DNA from: Bacteroidales bacterium
GTDB lineage: Bacteria > Bacteroidota > Bacteroidia > Bacteroidales > JAGOPY01
Reading direction: 5' to 3'
Length of the DNA: 48,487 nucleotides
NCBI GenBank assembly: GCA_023229505.1
Contig: JALNZD010000031.1
Coordinates: 1 to 48,487 of the forward strand
In this document: positions 1 through 10,244 of the stretch, piece after piece
How the letters are laid out: the number at the start of each line of letters is the position of its first letter
How positions within the stretch are numbered: position 1 is the stretch's first letter
Notes under the pieces: model-generated
What the model saw: the letters and a program-made list of their open reading frames with translations, nothing else
Told to the model about the DNA's origin: nothing
The model's database searches: none
Program-made: the position numbers and the translations under genes

Positions 1-487
1 TCCTCCGGATATTTTTATTGATAAGCTGAACCAGTGATTTCTGGTAGAAAACTTCTTTAACGACCGGCTCCTGCATGAGGGTGCTTTCGATCAGCTCCAG
101 GCTATCGACGTTGGCATAGACTGCCCTTACTCTCAGGTCAATGGATGGAGGGAGCGGGTTGTAGCCGAGGAAATCGATAAAATCCTCGCCCAACTCTGCC
201 GTAAGTTCTCTGGCAGCCTGTTCAGGGGAAATATATTCTGAAGTTTTGACAAAAGCCTTGGCATTGAGACGTTTCTGGAGCAGGATAATATCTTCAACCG
301 GGGCATCTTCTTTGATATAAACCCTGAAACCAATATTCTCCCTGACATAATCAGAAAGTTTTTTGGCGTGAAAAACGGTCAGGGCCAGCAAACCCAGCAT
401 TAGCAGAACAAGTGTTATACTCACTACCGTGGTGGCCACACTTGAATGGTATCGTCTGCGGGAATATTTTTCTTCCATGCTCGTCAT
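1..487 (-). CDS. ftsX: Cell-division permease-like protein FtsX, 5' part (runs off the window)
   Basis: This is the N-terminal 162 codons of an FtsX-type protein; the 3' half lies beyond base 1. FtsX is the membrane partner of the ATPase FtsE and controls peptidoglycan hydrolases at the septum. Seen here are a short basic cytoplasmic N-terminus (EEKYSRRRYHSS), one transmembrane helix at about residues 15-38, and an extracytoplasmic region with FRVYIKEDAP, SPEQAARELTAELGEDF and LGYNPLPPSIDL, which match the periplasmic domain of the family in Bacteroidota. The start is the ATG at 487-485, with a second in-frame ATG nine bases on at 478. It is divergent from leuS with about 95 bp between the starts. 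The family is normally about 290 residues. The identification is from recognisable motifs and is fairly secure. Confidence 0.85.
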   Translation of the reverse strand, partial: MTSMEEKYSRRRYHSSVATTVVSITLVLLMLGLLALTVFHAKKLSDYVRENIGFRVYIKEDAPVEDIILLQKRLNAKAFVKTSEYISPEQAARELTAELGEDFIDFLGYNPLPPSIDLRVRAVYANVDSLELIESTLMQEPVVKEVFYQKSLVQLINKNIRR

Positions 488-535
488 GGCACGAAGATAC
501 CAAATATTCTAAAACAGACCTTCCTTAAATTTTCC

Positions 536-543
536 TAACTTCG
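536..543 (+). promoter_or_regulatory. Possible -7 element of leuS (TAACTTCG)
   Basis: This is a near match to the Bacteroidota -7 box TAnnTTTG, 39 bp before the leuS ATG. The same TTCG variant stands before aspS. No clear -33 box was seen. Confidence 0.4.
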
Positions 544-582
544 CAGCCTCAAAGATTACAGAACCAACATCCTGAACCATTT

Positions 583-3387
583 ATGGAGTATAATTTCAAC
601 GAGATCGAAAAGAAATGGCAGCAATATTGGCGGGAGCACAAAACATTCAAGGCTTTCAATACTTCTGACAAGCCCAAATATTATGTGCTCGACATGTTTC
701 CATATCCATCCGGGGCAGGATTGCATGTGGGACATCCGCTGGGTTATATAGCTTCCGATATTTACACCCGTTACAAGCGTTTGCAGGGATTTAACGTACT
801 CCACCCGATGGGATTTGATGCCTATGGCCTGCCGGCAGAGCAGTATGCCATACAGACCGGCACCCATCCGGCCGAAACCACAGCTAAAAACATTGTCCGT
901 TACCGTGAACAACTAGATCAGATCGGCTTTTCGTTCGATTGGGACCGTGAAGTGGTGACCAGCGATCCGTTTTATTACAAATGGACACAATGGACTTTCA
1001 TCCAGCTTTTCAGGCACTGGTATAACCAGGCGACAAACCGGGCGGAGCCTGTGGAACAGCTTATCACTGTATTTGAAAGCCATGGCAACGCAGATGTGAA
1101 AGCTGTTTGTGATCCTGTGGAAAGTTTCACGGCGGCCGATTGGAAAGCAATGACCGAAAAGGAACAGCAGCAGGTTTTAATGAATTACCGCCTCGCTTAT
1201 TTGTCAGATACCTGGGTGAACTGGTGCCCGGCGCTGGGAACCGTTTTGGCCAATGATGAAGTGAAAGATGGATTCTCGGAACGTGGGGGCCACCCGGTGG
1301 AGCGTAAACAGATGAAACAATGGTCGCTGCGAATTTCAGCGTATGCCCAGCGGCTGCTAGACGGGCTCGAGAAACTCGAATGGACGGAGTCACTGAAAGA
1401 AGTGCAGCGAAACTGGATCGGCAGGTCGGAAGGGGCTTCGGTGCGTTTTAAGCTTTCCACGAGGAACCTTAACAGTAATCTTGCCGGAACCACCATTGAA
1501 GTATTCACCACCAGGCCCGATACCTTGTTTGGCGCTACTTTCATGGTAATGGCCCCGGAACACGAACTTGTCGGACAAATTACGACATCTGATCGAAAAG
1601 AGCAGGTGAACGGCTATATCGAATTGGCGAAAAACCGCTCCGAACGCGACCGGATGACGGAAGTGAAGCGCATCACCGGTGAATTTACCGGGGCTTACGG
1701 AATCAACCCGTTGACCGGGAAGGAAATCCCGATCTGGGTGGCGGATTACGTCCTTTCGGGTTACGGAACAGGCGCCATCATGGCAGTGCCGGCGCATGAC
1801 AGCCGCGACTTTGCCTTTGCACGTCATTTCGGGCTTCCTATCATACAGGTAGTCCGCAAGGAAGATGAAGTTCCGGTTGACACCAGCCAATGGTCAGAAT
1901 CTTATGATGCCAAAGAGGGCATTATGATCAATTCCGGATTCATCAACGGGATGAAAGTCACGGAAGCCATCAAAGCGACCATTCGCAGGATCGGGGAGCT
2001 GGGCGCCGGTTACGGTACGGTGAATTACCGGCTGAGGGATGCTATTTTCAGCCGCCAGCGTTATTGGGGAGAACCATTCCCGGTTTACTACAAGGATGGG
2101 ATGCCTTACCCGCTGGATATAAGCAAGCTGCCGCTGGAACTGCCGGCAGTTGACAAGTATCTCCCCACCGAAACCGGGGAACCGCCGCTGGCAAGGGCAA
2201 AGGATTGGAAAACCCCTGAAGGCTGGCCGCTCGAAACGAATACCATGCCCGGGTTTGCCGGCTCCAGCGGGTATTACCTGCGATATATGGATCCGTGGAA
2301 CGACAAAGCTTATTTTTCAAGGGAAGCCAATGAATATTGGCAGGATATCGACCTGTACGTCGGTGGCGATGAGCACGGGACCGGCCACCTGATTTATTCC
2401 CGCTTCTGGAATATGTTCCTGTATGATATAGGGCTGGTCTGCCGGGAAGAACCTTTTAAAAAACTGATCAACCAGGGAAAGATCCAGGGCAGGTCAAGTT
2501 TCGTTTACCGCATCAACGGGACCAATACTTTCGTTTCTTATAACCTCAAAGACAATTACGAAACATCAAGCCTCCATGTCGATATCGAAATGGTTGACAA
2601 TGATATCCTTGATATCGATGCTTTCAGGAAATGGCGCTCTGAATATAAACACTCAGAATTCATCCTGGAAGATGGAAAATATATCTGCGGATGGGAGATC
2701 GAAAAAATGTCGAAATCCAAGCATAATGTGCAAAGCCCGGATGACATGATCGCGAAATACGGGGCAGATACGCTTAGGATGTATGAAATGTTCCTTGGGC
2801 CTGTCGAACTCTCCAAACCCTGGGATACGAAAGGAATTGAAGGCGTTTTCAGGTTTCTGAAGAAATACTGGCGCATGTTTTATGATGAAAAAGGTGATTT
2901 TGCTGTTTCCGGTGATCAGCCAACTCCCGCTGAGCTTAAAATTCTTCATAAAACCATTTTGAGGATCAGGGAAGATATTGAACGTTTTTCATTCAATACC
3001 GCTGTTTCCAACTTCATGATCTGCGTGAATGAGCTGACAGACGTGAAATGTAACAAGCGCGAAATCCTGGAACCGCTGAATATCCTGATATCTTCCTTTG
3101 CCCCTCATATAGCCGAGGAACTCTGGTCTTGCCTGGGTTATACCGAAAGCATAACTTTCGCAGGTTTCCCTGAATTCAACGAAGAATTTATCCGGGAAAA
3201 TACGTTTAACTATCCTGTGTCGTTTAATGGTAAGCTAAGGTTCCAGCTTGAACTTCCTGTAGGTATCACTCTGCAGGAAGCTGAAGCCGCGGTAATCACC
3301 GCACCTGAGTCACAAAAGTGGCTGGGCGGGAACCCGCCTAAGAAGGTGATTTTTGTGCCAAAGAAGATTATCAATGTAGTAATATGA
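583..3387 (+). CDS. leuS: Leucine--tRNA ligase
   Basis: This class I aminoacyl-tRNA synthetase charges tRNA-Leu in the cytoplasm. The 934 residues match the Bacteroidota LeuRS length. The HIGH motif is HVGH at residues 48-51 after FPYPSGAGL, and the KMSKS loop is intact at 708-712. The CP1 editing domain is present, with the threonine-rich stretch TTRPDTLFG from residue 309 and the editing aspartate in AVPAHD at 406, so post-transfer editing should work. Zinc-type and anticodon-binding regions follow to the C-terminus. The ATG at 583 gives the expected MEYNFNEIEKKWQ start. The TGA stop overlaps the next gene's ATG (ATGA), so the two are probably cotranscribed. Nothing appears degenerate. Confidence 0.98.
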   Translation: MEYNFNEIEKKWQQYWREHKTFKAFNTSDKPKYYVLDMFPYPSGAGLHVGHPLGYIASDIYTRYKRLQGFNVLHPMGFDAYGLPAEQYAIQTGTHPAETTAKNIVRYREQLDQIGFSFDWDREVVTSDPFYYKWTQWTFIQLFRHWYNQATNRAEPVEQLITVFESHGNADVKAVCDPVESFTAADWKAMTEKEQQQVLMNYRLAYLSDTWVNWCPALGTVLANDEVKDGFSERGGHPVERKQMKQWSLRISAYAQRLLDGLEKLEWTESLKEVQRNWIGRSEGASVRFKLSTRNLNSNLAGTTIEVFTTRPDTLFGATFMVMAPEHELVGQITTSDRKEQVNGYIELAKNRSERDRMTEVKRITGEFTGAYGINPLTGKEIPIWVADYVLSGYGTGAIMAVPAHDSRDFAFARHFGLPIIQVVRKEDEVPVDTSQWSESYDAKEGIMINSGFINGMKVTEAIKATIRRIGELGAGYGTVNYRLRDAIFSRQRYWGEPFPVYYKDGMPYPLDISKLPLELPAVDKYLPTETGEPPLARAKDWKTPEGWPLETNTMPGFAGSSGYYLRYMDPWNDKAYFSREANEYWQDIDLYVGGDEHGTGHLIYSRFWNMFLYDIGLVCREEPFKKLINQGKIQGRSSFVYRINGTNTFVSYNLKDNYETSSLHVDIEMVDNDILDIDAFRKWRSEYKHSEFILEDGKYICGWEIEKMSKSKHNVQSPDDMIAKYGADTLRMYEMFLGPVELSKPWDTKGIEGVFRFLKKYWRMFYDEKGDFAVSGDQPTPAELKILHKTILRIREDIERFSFNTAVSNFMICVNELTDVKCNKREILEPLNILISSFAPHIAEELWSCLGYTESITFAGFPEFNEEFIRENTFNYPVSFNGKLRFQLELPVGITLQEAEAAVITAPESQKWLGGNPPKKVIFVPKKIINVVI

Positions 3388-4190
3388 ATTTCAAATTTCA
3401 AATTTCAAATTTCCTGCTCTTCTTCTTGCTATCACTGATGATCTTCGGGCAGAATGAATTCAGAAAGGTAGAAAACGAGACCTTTTTGCCTGGTGAATTC
3501 CTGAAATACAGGGTTTTTTATGATTCCTGGATAACATATTCTGTGACGGCGGGTTATGGTACGATGGAGATTGATCCTGAGTTTGTGAAAACAAACGGCC
3601 GGGAAACATATCATATCACCGTGACAGGTAATTCCGCCGGCCTGTTCAATTTGTTTTACAAGGTCCGCGACCGTTTTGAAACCTTCATTGACCGGGAAGG
3701 CATGATGCCCCTGAAGTTTGTCCGCCGCACCCGTGAAGGGAGTTATAAAAAGGATGATGAAGTATTATTTGACCACAACCTGAAAACAGCACGGAGCAAG
3801 CGTGCCATAAAAGAGATAACACCTTATGTGCAGGACATCGTTTCGGCCTTTTATTTTGTGCGGACATTGAATTTTGATACGGCTGAAGTGGATGATAAAT
3901 ATTACCTCGATTTTTTTCTGGATGACTCCCTTTACCACAGCGAAATTGTTTTCATGGGAAGAGAATTGGTTGATACTGAATACGGAGCGATCCAGTGCAT
4001 GAAATTCAAGCCCCGTGTGGCCGTGGGGGAAATCTTCCAGGATCCTTACCCGATGGAGCTCTGGGTAAGCGATGACCGCAACAAGATTCCAGTCCTGATG
4101 CGCTCAGCGGTTTTCATCGGCTCGGTAAAGATCGAACTGGTGGAGTACCGGGGGTTGCGGTATCCTTTCGGAGAAAACAGTTCAAATTGA
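3384..4190 (+). CDS. DUF3108 family secreted protein
   Basis: This 268-residue exported protein of unknown function belongs to the DUF3108 family, as judged from the PGEFLKYRVFYDSW opening, the TGNSAGLFNLFYKVRDRFET block and the C-terminal MELWVSDDRNKIPVL block. DUF3108 proteins are thought to be periplasmic or outer-membrane-associated beta-rich proteins. Residues 1-22 form a signal peptide ending near FGQN. The start overlaps the leuS stop by four bases, which suggests translational coupling. The first ten codons are built from a 7-bp direct repeat (3388-3413), so the signal peptide N-terminus comes from repeat DNA. The macroglobulin gene follows 31 bp downstream on the same strand. Family assignment is moderately certain and no specific function can be given. 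Confidence 0.75.
   Translation: MNFKFQISNFLLFFLLSLMIFGQNEFRKVENETFLPGEFLKYRVFYDSWITYSVTAGYGTMEIDPEFVKTNGRETYHITVTGNSAGLFNLFYKVRDRFETFIDREGMMPLKFVRRTREGSYKKDDEVLFDHNLKTARSKRAIKEITPYVQDIVSAFYFVRTLNFDTAEVDDKYYLDFFLDDSLYHSEIVFMGRELVDTEYGAIQCMKFKPRVAVGEIFQDPYPMELWVSDDRNKIPVLMRSAVFIGSVKIELVEYRGLRYPFGENSSN
3388..3413 (+). repeat. Heptad array, unit ATTTCAA, 3.7 copies
   Basis: Perfect 7-bp periodicity runs across the leuS/DUF3108 junction and codes for the start of the DUF3108 signal peptide. A change of one unit would shift that reading frame. Confidence 0.85.
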
Positions 4191-4221
4191 TTCATATCAT
4201 TAAAATACAAACCTCATAATT

Positions 4222-7200
4222 ATGCAAAAATCCATATTAATGCTGCTTCTCCTGGGATTCAGCTTGTCGTCTTCATTAGGACAAAATTCTTACGAAAACG
4301 AATGGAAAGAAGTGGAATCATTGGTCCGTAAAGGCCTTCCGCAGTCGGCCCTGAAAATTGTCGATTCCATTTATCTCCAGGCCAAAACCGGCAACAATGC
4401 CCCGCAATTCCTCAAAGCGGCCTTGTACCAGATCAAACTGAGATCGGATTACCAGGAGGACTTCATGGAAAGCAGCCTGGAGCAGATCGGGCAGGAACTG
4501 GAAAACAGCAATTCCCCGGCCAGGCAGATCCTGTATTCTGTGCAGGCTGAACTTTATTGGCGTTATTACCAGGGTAACAGGTATAAATTCATGGAACGTA
4601 CAAGGATTTCCAACCCTGACCCGAAAGAAATCAAAACCTGGGATCTACAGACGATGGTGAATGCGGTTTCCCAAAACTATCTGGCTTCAATTAATGATGC
4701 AGAACAATTAAAGAAGATCAAACTTGATGAATTTGATCCTATCCTACAGACGGAAAAAGGTTCCAAAATTTACCGGCCGACCCTTTATGATTTTCTGGCG
4801 CATCGCGCACTCGAATATTTCATGAATGAAGAGCCTGCGGTTATCAAACCTGCTGCAGGATTCTATCTCGATCAGGAAGTATTCTTTGCCCCGGCCGCGG
4901 ATTTTGCTGCATATGAATTGAATCCGGCAGGGAAGGATGACCTGAAATGGCAGGCATTGTCGGTTTTCCAGGAATTGATCCGTTTCCACCTGAATGATAA
5001 AGATCCTGCCGCCTTGATTGATGTTGACCTGCTCAGGATAAAATTTGCGGATCAATATTCGGTGTTGCCCAATCATCATGATCTATACCTGAAAGCATTG
5101 CAAAACCTTCAAAGCAGTTATCCAACCGACCCGCATTCCGCCGGCGTAGCTTATGAGATTGCCCTCGAATACAATAGAAGAGGTGCTGAATATAACCCGC
5201 ATTTATCTGATAATAACCGCTGGGCAATAAAAAGTGCGAAAGAAACCTGTGAAAAAACTATAAGCAATTTTCCCGGCAGCGACGGGGCTCAGAACTGTTC
5301 GATACTGCTCAGCCAGATTACTGAGCCATCCCTGGCTTTTACTGTTAATTATGCCAATCTGCCTGATCTTCCCTTTTTAGGTTCCCTTACTTTCAAAAAC
5401 ACTTCAACATTGTTTTTCAGGGTGATCAGGATCAGTCCGGAGGAAGACCGGGACCTTCGTCAAAAGGAGCGTGGCGAAACCATCATCTCAAAATACAAGT
5501 CAATCAGGCCTGTTAAAGAATGGACACTGAAATTACCCGAAGAAGGTGATTTTCAGGCACATAACACACAGATCAGGATTCCGGCCCTTCCCAAGGGATA
5601 TTACGTTATCCTTATTTCGGATAACCAGGATTTTTCTATTGATGGGAAGTCAGTCGCTTATACATCTTGCTGGATTACCAGTATCAGCTATATAAGTGAG
5701 GGCAATCAGCCGGACGGCAAAATGGAATTTTTTGTGCTCGACAGGGATAAGGGAACACCCCTTAAGGAAGTTAAAGCACAGGCCTTTGTCAGGGAGTATG
5801 ATTACCTATCAAGGTCATACAACAATAAAGCGTTCAATTTCTTTTATTCGGATGATAAGGGTTATTTCTCGATTCCATCTTATGCAAGTGTTTCCAAGTC
5901 TTTTTATCTGGAATTTACTCAAGGTGACGAACTCTTCTACACCGAAAACTATTTTCATCTCTATCCGCCTCACAATGAGGAGAAAACAAGGGTGACCACC
6001 CATTTCTTCACTGACCGTTCGATATACAGGCCAGGGCAAACGATTTACTTTAAAGGCATTGTCCTTGAAAATACCGGTGCGAAAAGTGAGATCAAACCTG
6101 ATTTCACTACGGTTGTGACTTTCTATGATGTCAATAACCAGAAAGTTTCCGAATTAGCCATGACAACCAACGAATTCGGCTCTTTTAACGGAACTTTTAC
6201 GGCACCTTCCGGGGGTCTTACAGGTGAAATGAGCATCCGAAGCGAATCAGGAAATGTGAGTTTTTCTGTTGAAGAATATAAAAGGCCGCGTTTCAGGGTA
6301 GAAATAGATCCGCTGGAAGGGAGCTATAAACTGAACGAAGTGGTGAATGTTACCGGTAAAGCAATGACCTATGCCGGCAGTGCAGTAGACCAGGCTGAGG
6401 TGACTTACCGGGTGGTCCGGACCGCCAGGTTCCCCGTCTGGCGTAGCTGGTGGAACTGGTTCCCGGCTGTTCCGGAAGTGGAGATCACGAACGGCAAAAC
6501 GGTTACTGTTGCTGATGGGTCTTTCCGTGTGTCGTTCAATGCAATCCCTGACCTGCAGGTTGATAAGAAATTCCAGCCCGTTTTTAATTATACGGTTTAT
6601 ACCGATGTTACCGATATGACAGGTGAAGTTCGCTCCGCGGAAGAAAGCCTTTCGGTTGGATATCAGTCCTTGTTGATGGATCTGAATATCCCGGAAAAAC
6701 TGGACATCAGCAAAAATAAATCATTCAGAATGACGGTGACAAACCTTAACAATCAACCTGTTACCACAGATGTAAAGATTACCGTTTATCCGCTTGATGC
6801 CCCTGCCAGGCTGATCCGGGAGAGATCATGGGGAAGGCCGGATGTGTTTGTCATGAGCAGGGATGAATTTCTGAAAGAATTTCCTTATACATTATATGAT
6901 AATGAGAATGATCCGGATACCTGGAAGCGAAAAGACATCTTATTGGACAAAGCTTTAAATTCGGGGAAAGACTCCGTTTTCACGATTGAAAACCTGGGTG
7001 ACTGGATGGAAGGCGAATATTTGCTGATCATAGAAGCTACAGATGCTTTCGGGGAAAAAGTGGAGGTAAAAAAATATTTCACGGCATTCAACCCGGAAAA
7101 CAAGCAAATGCCATCAAACCGGCCATTCTGGCATGCCATGCTGAAGAACAGCGGCGAGCCGGGCGATACGGCCTCATTTATCGTTGGAACGGCAGAAAAA

Positions 7201-10200
7201 AATGTAAAGCTGCTTTATGAGGTTGTGAATAATGGCAAATTGATCAGCCGGAAATGGCTGGACCTTAACCAGGAAAAAACAAGGCTGGAAATACCCATCC
7301 GGGAAGAATACCGGGGTAATTTCTTTGTGAACCTGGCCTTTGTAAGAGGTAACCACAGTTACCAGCTTACGGAAAAGATCACCGTACCTTTTACTGATAA
7401 GGAGCTGAAAATCACCACAGAAACATTCCGCGATAAGCTGACGCCCGGGCAGGAAGAGGAATGGAAACTGCGGATAACGGGGATGAAAGGTGAAAAAGTG
7501 GCCGCCGAACTGCTCGCTTCGATGTACGACGCTTCACTCGATGCTTTCAGGGAGCATCAATGGATATTTGAGCTCTACCCGTTCCGGAACAGCTCAGGTG
7601 GCTGGAATGTTATGGATGCTTTCACGCAGGCTAACAGCCATTTGGTTTCCCAAAAGCCCCGGCTCGATCTTTCACCGGCTATCCAGTCTTATGATCACCT
7701 CAATTGGTTTGGCTTTAACTATTATGGTGGGCCTTATCCGCGGTACATTGACGGAATGCAGCTGAGGTCGGCCATGGCAGTGCCCGGAATGGATGGCAAG
7801 GTAGAAAAAAATGTTGCAGAAGCAATAATACCTATTACAGGCCAGGAAAAACCTGAAGAGCCGGTAAAAGTAACCGTGAAAACCCCGGAAGTGCCCATCC
7901 GGAGAAATTTTGCAGAAACGGCATTCTTTTTCCCGGCATTAAGGACAGATGAGAATGGTGATGTCATTTTAAAATTCACCGTCCCAGAATCCCTGACAGC
8001 CTGGAAAATGATGGCCCTGGCCTATACTAAAGATCTGAAAATTGGCCAGTTGGAAAAAGAAATTGTCACCCGAAAAGATCTTATGGTGATGACCAATGCC
8101 CCCCGCTTCTTCCGGGAAGGCGACCGGATCGCTTTCTCGGCCAAAGTGGTCAGCATGGCGGATATCAAGCTGCAGGGACAGGTGCAGGCTGAATTTTTCG
8201 ATGCCTATACAATGAAATTGATCGATACATTGATGGGAAACCTGCTTAAAAGCAGGGACTTTTCAGTCGAGACAGGCAACAGCGGGGTTTACCGTTGGGA
8301 TATCAGCATACCCGATGGCGTTGAAGCCATCGTATGCCGCGTAAAAGCAACAGCAGGCGATTTCGCGGACGGCGAAGAGATAGTCGTGCCGGTATTGCCG
8401 AACCGTATGCTGGTCACTGAAACCCTGCCATTGCCTATTAGCGGAAAAGGAACGAAGAACTTTAAATTCAGCAAACTGGCAGAATCGGGCAAATCAAACA
8501 CCATAAAGAGTTACAGGTTAACACTGGAGTTTACTTCAAACCCCGCCTGGTACGCGGTACAGGCATTACCGTACCTGGTCGAAAACCCTCACGAGAGTTC
8601 AGATGGCCTGTTTTCGCGATATTATGCCAATTCCCTGGCTGCTTTCATTGCTAATTCCAATCCAAAGATCAGACAGGTCTTTGAAAACTGGAAGAACCTC
8701 ACGCCGGATGCCCTGCTTTCAAACCTGGAGAAAAACCAGGAGCTGAAAGCTGTCCTTATTGCCGAAACCCCCTGGGTGATGGAAGCCAGGAATGAAACGG
8801 AACGCAAGAAGCGCATCGCCCTGCTCTTTGACCTCAACCGGATGGCCAATGAACAGCAGGCTTCCCTTGAAAAGCTCCGGCAGATGCAATCTCCCAATGG
8901 TGGCTGGTCATGGTTTGAAGGCATGCCCGATAACCGCTATATTACCCAGCTTATCGTTACAGGCTTTGGCAAACTGCAACAGCTGCAAGTGATTGACCTG
9001 AAACGGGAACCAAACCTGGTTAATATAATCCAGCGGGCTTTCTCTTACCTGGACGAGCGGATAAAAGAGGACTACAATTATATCGTCGAGCATGATAAAG
9101 ACAAGTTGAATGAGAATCATCTCGGCTGCACGCAGGTTCAGTATTTGTATGCTTACAGTTACCTGAGAGATTTTGTTGAAATCAATTCTGCAAGCAAGGA
9201 TGCTTTTGAGTATTTCAAAGGCCAGGCGGCACAATACTGGATTGACCAGAATAAATATATCCAGGGGATGATAGCGATTGCCCTGAACCGGATGGGATTT
9301 GCGGATACACCGACCGGAATCGTCAACTCATTGAAGGAGAATGCGCTGTTTTCGGAAGAGATGGGTATGTACTGGCGTGATGTGGAGGGATATTACTGGC
9401 AGGAAGCGCCGGTGGAAAGGCAGGCGATGCTGATCGAAGCTTTTTCGGAGGTAACCAATGACCAGGTTGCAGTGGAGCAGATGAAGATGTGGCTGCTCAA
9501 GCAAAAGCAGACACAGGACTGGAAGACCTCGAGGGCTACGGCCGATGCGGTTTACGCCTTGCTGCTTCGCGGTGTTGACCTTTTAGCCAGTAACCAGCTT
9601 GTGGAAGTCACGATGGGAAATGAAAAGATCGACCCGTTAACGATGGATGGCGTTGAAGTGCAGGCCGGAACAGGATATTTCCAGGTCAGCAAGACCGGAA
9701 CTGAGATCAGGCCGGAAATGGGCAATGTCAAAGTGGTCAAGAAAGATGAGGGCATCGCCTGGGGAGCAGTTTACTGGCAGTATTTCGAAAATCTCGATAA
9801 GATTACACCGGCTAAAACCCCGTTAAACCTTGAAAGGGAATTGTATGTCGAACGCAACACCGCTTCCGGCCCGGTCCTGGAGCCGGTTTTCGAGAACAGC
9901 ATCCTGAAAACGGGTGATAAGGTCAAAGCAAGGATAATAATCCGCGTTGACAGAGACATGGAATATGTCCACATGAAAGATATGCGTGCCGCGGCTTTTG
10001 AGCCCGTCGATGTACTGTCAGGTTATCGCTACCAGGGAGGTCTTGGATATTATGAGTCCATCAAAGATGCTTCGGTAAATTTCTATTTCGATTACCTGAG
10101 AAAAGGGACATATGTCTTTGAATACCCGCTGAATGTGACGCAGAAAGGCGAGTTTTCCAACGGCATCACCTCCATCCAGTGCCTTTATGCGCCGGAGTTC

Positions 10201-10239
10201 AGCGCTCATTCGGAAGGGTTGAGGGTGACGGTGGAATGA
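4222..10239 (+). CDS. Alpha-2-macroglobulin family protein lacking the thioester motif
   Basis: This is a 2005-residue exported protein of the bacterial alpha-2-macroglobulin (MG2/A2M) family, large proteins thought to trap proteases at the cell envelope. Residues 1-21 are a signal peptide. Residues 25-380 are a helical, TPR-like N-terminal region. The MG2 domain begins near residue 594 (FFTDRSIYRPGQTIYFKG). The A2M core starts near 1233 (AFFFPALRTDENGDV, then TVPESLTAWKMMA). The helical thioester-type domain covers about 1440-1760 and includes SPNGGWSWFEG near 1560. Where family members carry CxEQ, residues 1459-1462 read SSDG within PHESSDGLFSRYYAN, so no thioester can form. No penicillin-binding protein 1C gene, the usual partner in proteobacteria, is adjacent. 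The gene follows the DUF3108 gene and converges on fic with 5 bp between the stops. Confidence 0.9.
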   Translation: MQKSILMLLLLGFSLSSSLGQNSYENEWKEVESLVRKGLPQSALKIVDSIYLQAKTGNNAPQFLKAALYQIKLRSDYQEDFMESSLEQIGQELENSNSPARQILYSVQAELYWRYYQGNRYKFMERTRISNPDPKEIKTWDLQTMVNAVSQNYLASINDAEQLKKIKLDEFDPILQTEKGSKIYRPTLYDFLAHRALEYFMNEEPAVIKPAAGFYLDQEVFFAPAADFAAYELNPAGKDDLKWQALSVFQELIRFHLNDKDPAALIDVDLLRIKFADQYSVLPNHHDLYLKALQNLQSSYPTDPHSAGVAYEIALEYNRRGAEYNPHLSDNNRWAIKSAKETCEKTISNFPGSDGAQNCSILLSQITEPSLAFTVNYANLPDLPFLGSLTFKNTSTLFFRVIRISPEEDRDLRQKERGETIISKYKSIRPVKEWTLKLPEEGDFQAHNTQIRIPALPKGYYVILISDNQDFSIDGKSVAYTSCWITSISYISEGNQPDGKMEFFVLDRDKGTPLKEVKAQAFVREYDYLSRSYNNKAFNFFYSDDKGYFSIPSYASVSKSFYLEFTQGDELFYTENYFHLYPPHNEEKTRVTTHFFTDRSIYRPGQTIYFKGIVLENTGAKSEIKPDFTTVVTFYDVNNQKVSELAMTTNEFGSFNGTFTAPSGGLTGEMSIRSESGNVSFSVEEYKRPRFRVEIDPLEGSYKLNEVVNVTGKAMTYAGSAVDQAEVTYRVVRTARFPVWRSWWNWFPAVPEVEITNGKTVTVADGSFRVSFNAIPDLQVDKKFQPVFNYTVYTDVTDMTGEVRSAEESLSVGYQSLLMDLNIPEKLDISKNKSFRMTVTNLNNQPVTTDVKITVYPLDAPARLIRERSWGRPDVFVMSRDEFLKEFPYTLYDNENDPDTWKRKDILLDKALNSGKDSVFTIENLGDWMEGEYLLIIEATDAFGEKVEVKKYFTAFNPENKQMPSNRPFWHAMLKNSGEPGDTASFIVGTAEKNVKLLYEVVNNGKLISRKWLDLNQEKTRLEIPIREEYRGNFFVNLAFVRGNHSYQLTEKITVPFTDKELKITTETFRDKLTPGQEEEWKLRITGMKGEKVAAELLASMYDASLDAFREHQWIFELYPFRNSSGGWNVMDAFTQANSHLVSQKPRLDLSPAIQSYDHLNWFGFNYYGGPYPRYIDGMQLRSAMAVPGMDGKVEKNVAEAIIPITGQEKPEEPVKVTVKTPEVPIRRNFAETAFFFPALRTDENGDVILKFTVPESLTAWKMMALAYTKDLKIGQLEKEIVTRKDLMVMTNAPRFFREGDRIAFSAKVVSMADIKLQGQVQAEFFDAYTMKLIDTLMGNLLKSRDFSVETGNSGVYRWDISIPDGVEAIVCRVKATAGDFADGEEIVVPVLPNRMLVTETLPLPISGKGTKNFKFSKLAESGKSNTIKSYRLTLEFTSNPAWYAVQALPYLVENPHESSDGLFSRYYANSLAAFIANSNPKIRQVFENWKNLTPDALLSNLEKNQELKAVLIAETPWVMEARNETERKKRIALLFDLNRMANEQQASLEKLRQMQSPNGGWSWFEGMPDNRYITQLIVTGFGKLQQLQVIDLKREPNLVNIIQRAFSYLDERIKEDYNYIVEHDKDKLNENHLGCTQVQYLYAYSYLRDFVEINSASKDAFEYFKGQAAQYWIDQNKYIQGMIAIALNRMGFADTPTGIVNSLKENALFSEEMGMYWRDVEGYYWQEAPVERQAMLIEAFSEVTNDQVAVEQMKMWLLKQKQTQDWKTSRATADAVYALLLRGVDLLASNQLVEVTMGNEKIDPLTMDGVEVQAGTGYFQVSKTGTEIRPEMGNVKVVKKDEGIAWGAVYWQYFENLDKITPAKTPLNLERELYVERNTASGPVLEPVFENSILKTGDKVKARIIIRVDRDMEYVHMKDMRAAAFEPVDVLSGYRYQGGLGYYESIKDASVNFYFDYLRKGTYVFEYPLNVTQKGEFSNGITSIQCLYAPEFSAHSEGLRVTVE

Positions 10240-10244
10240 TTGAT

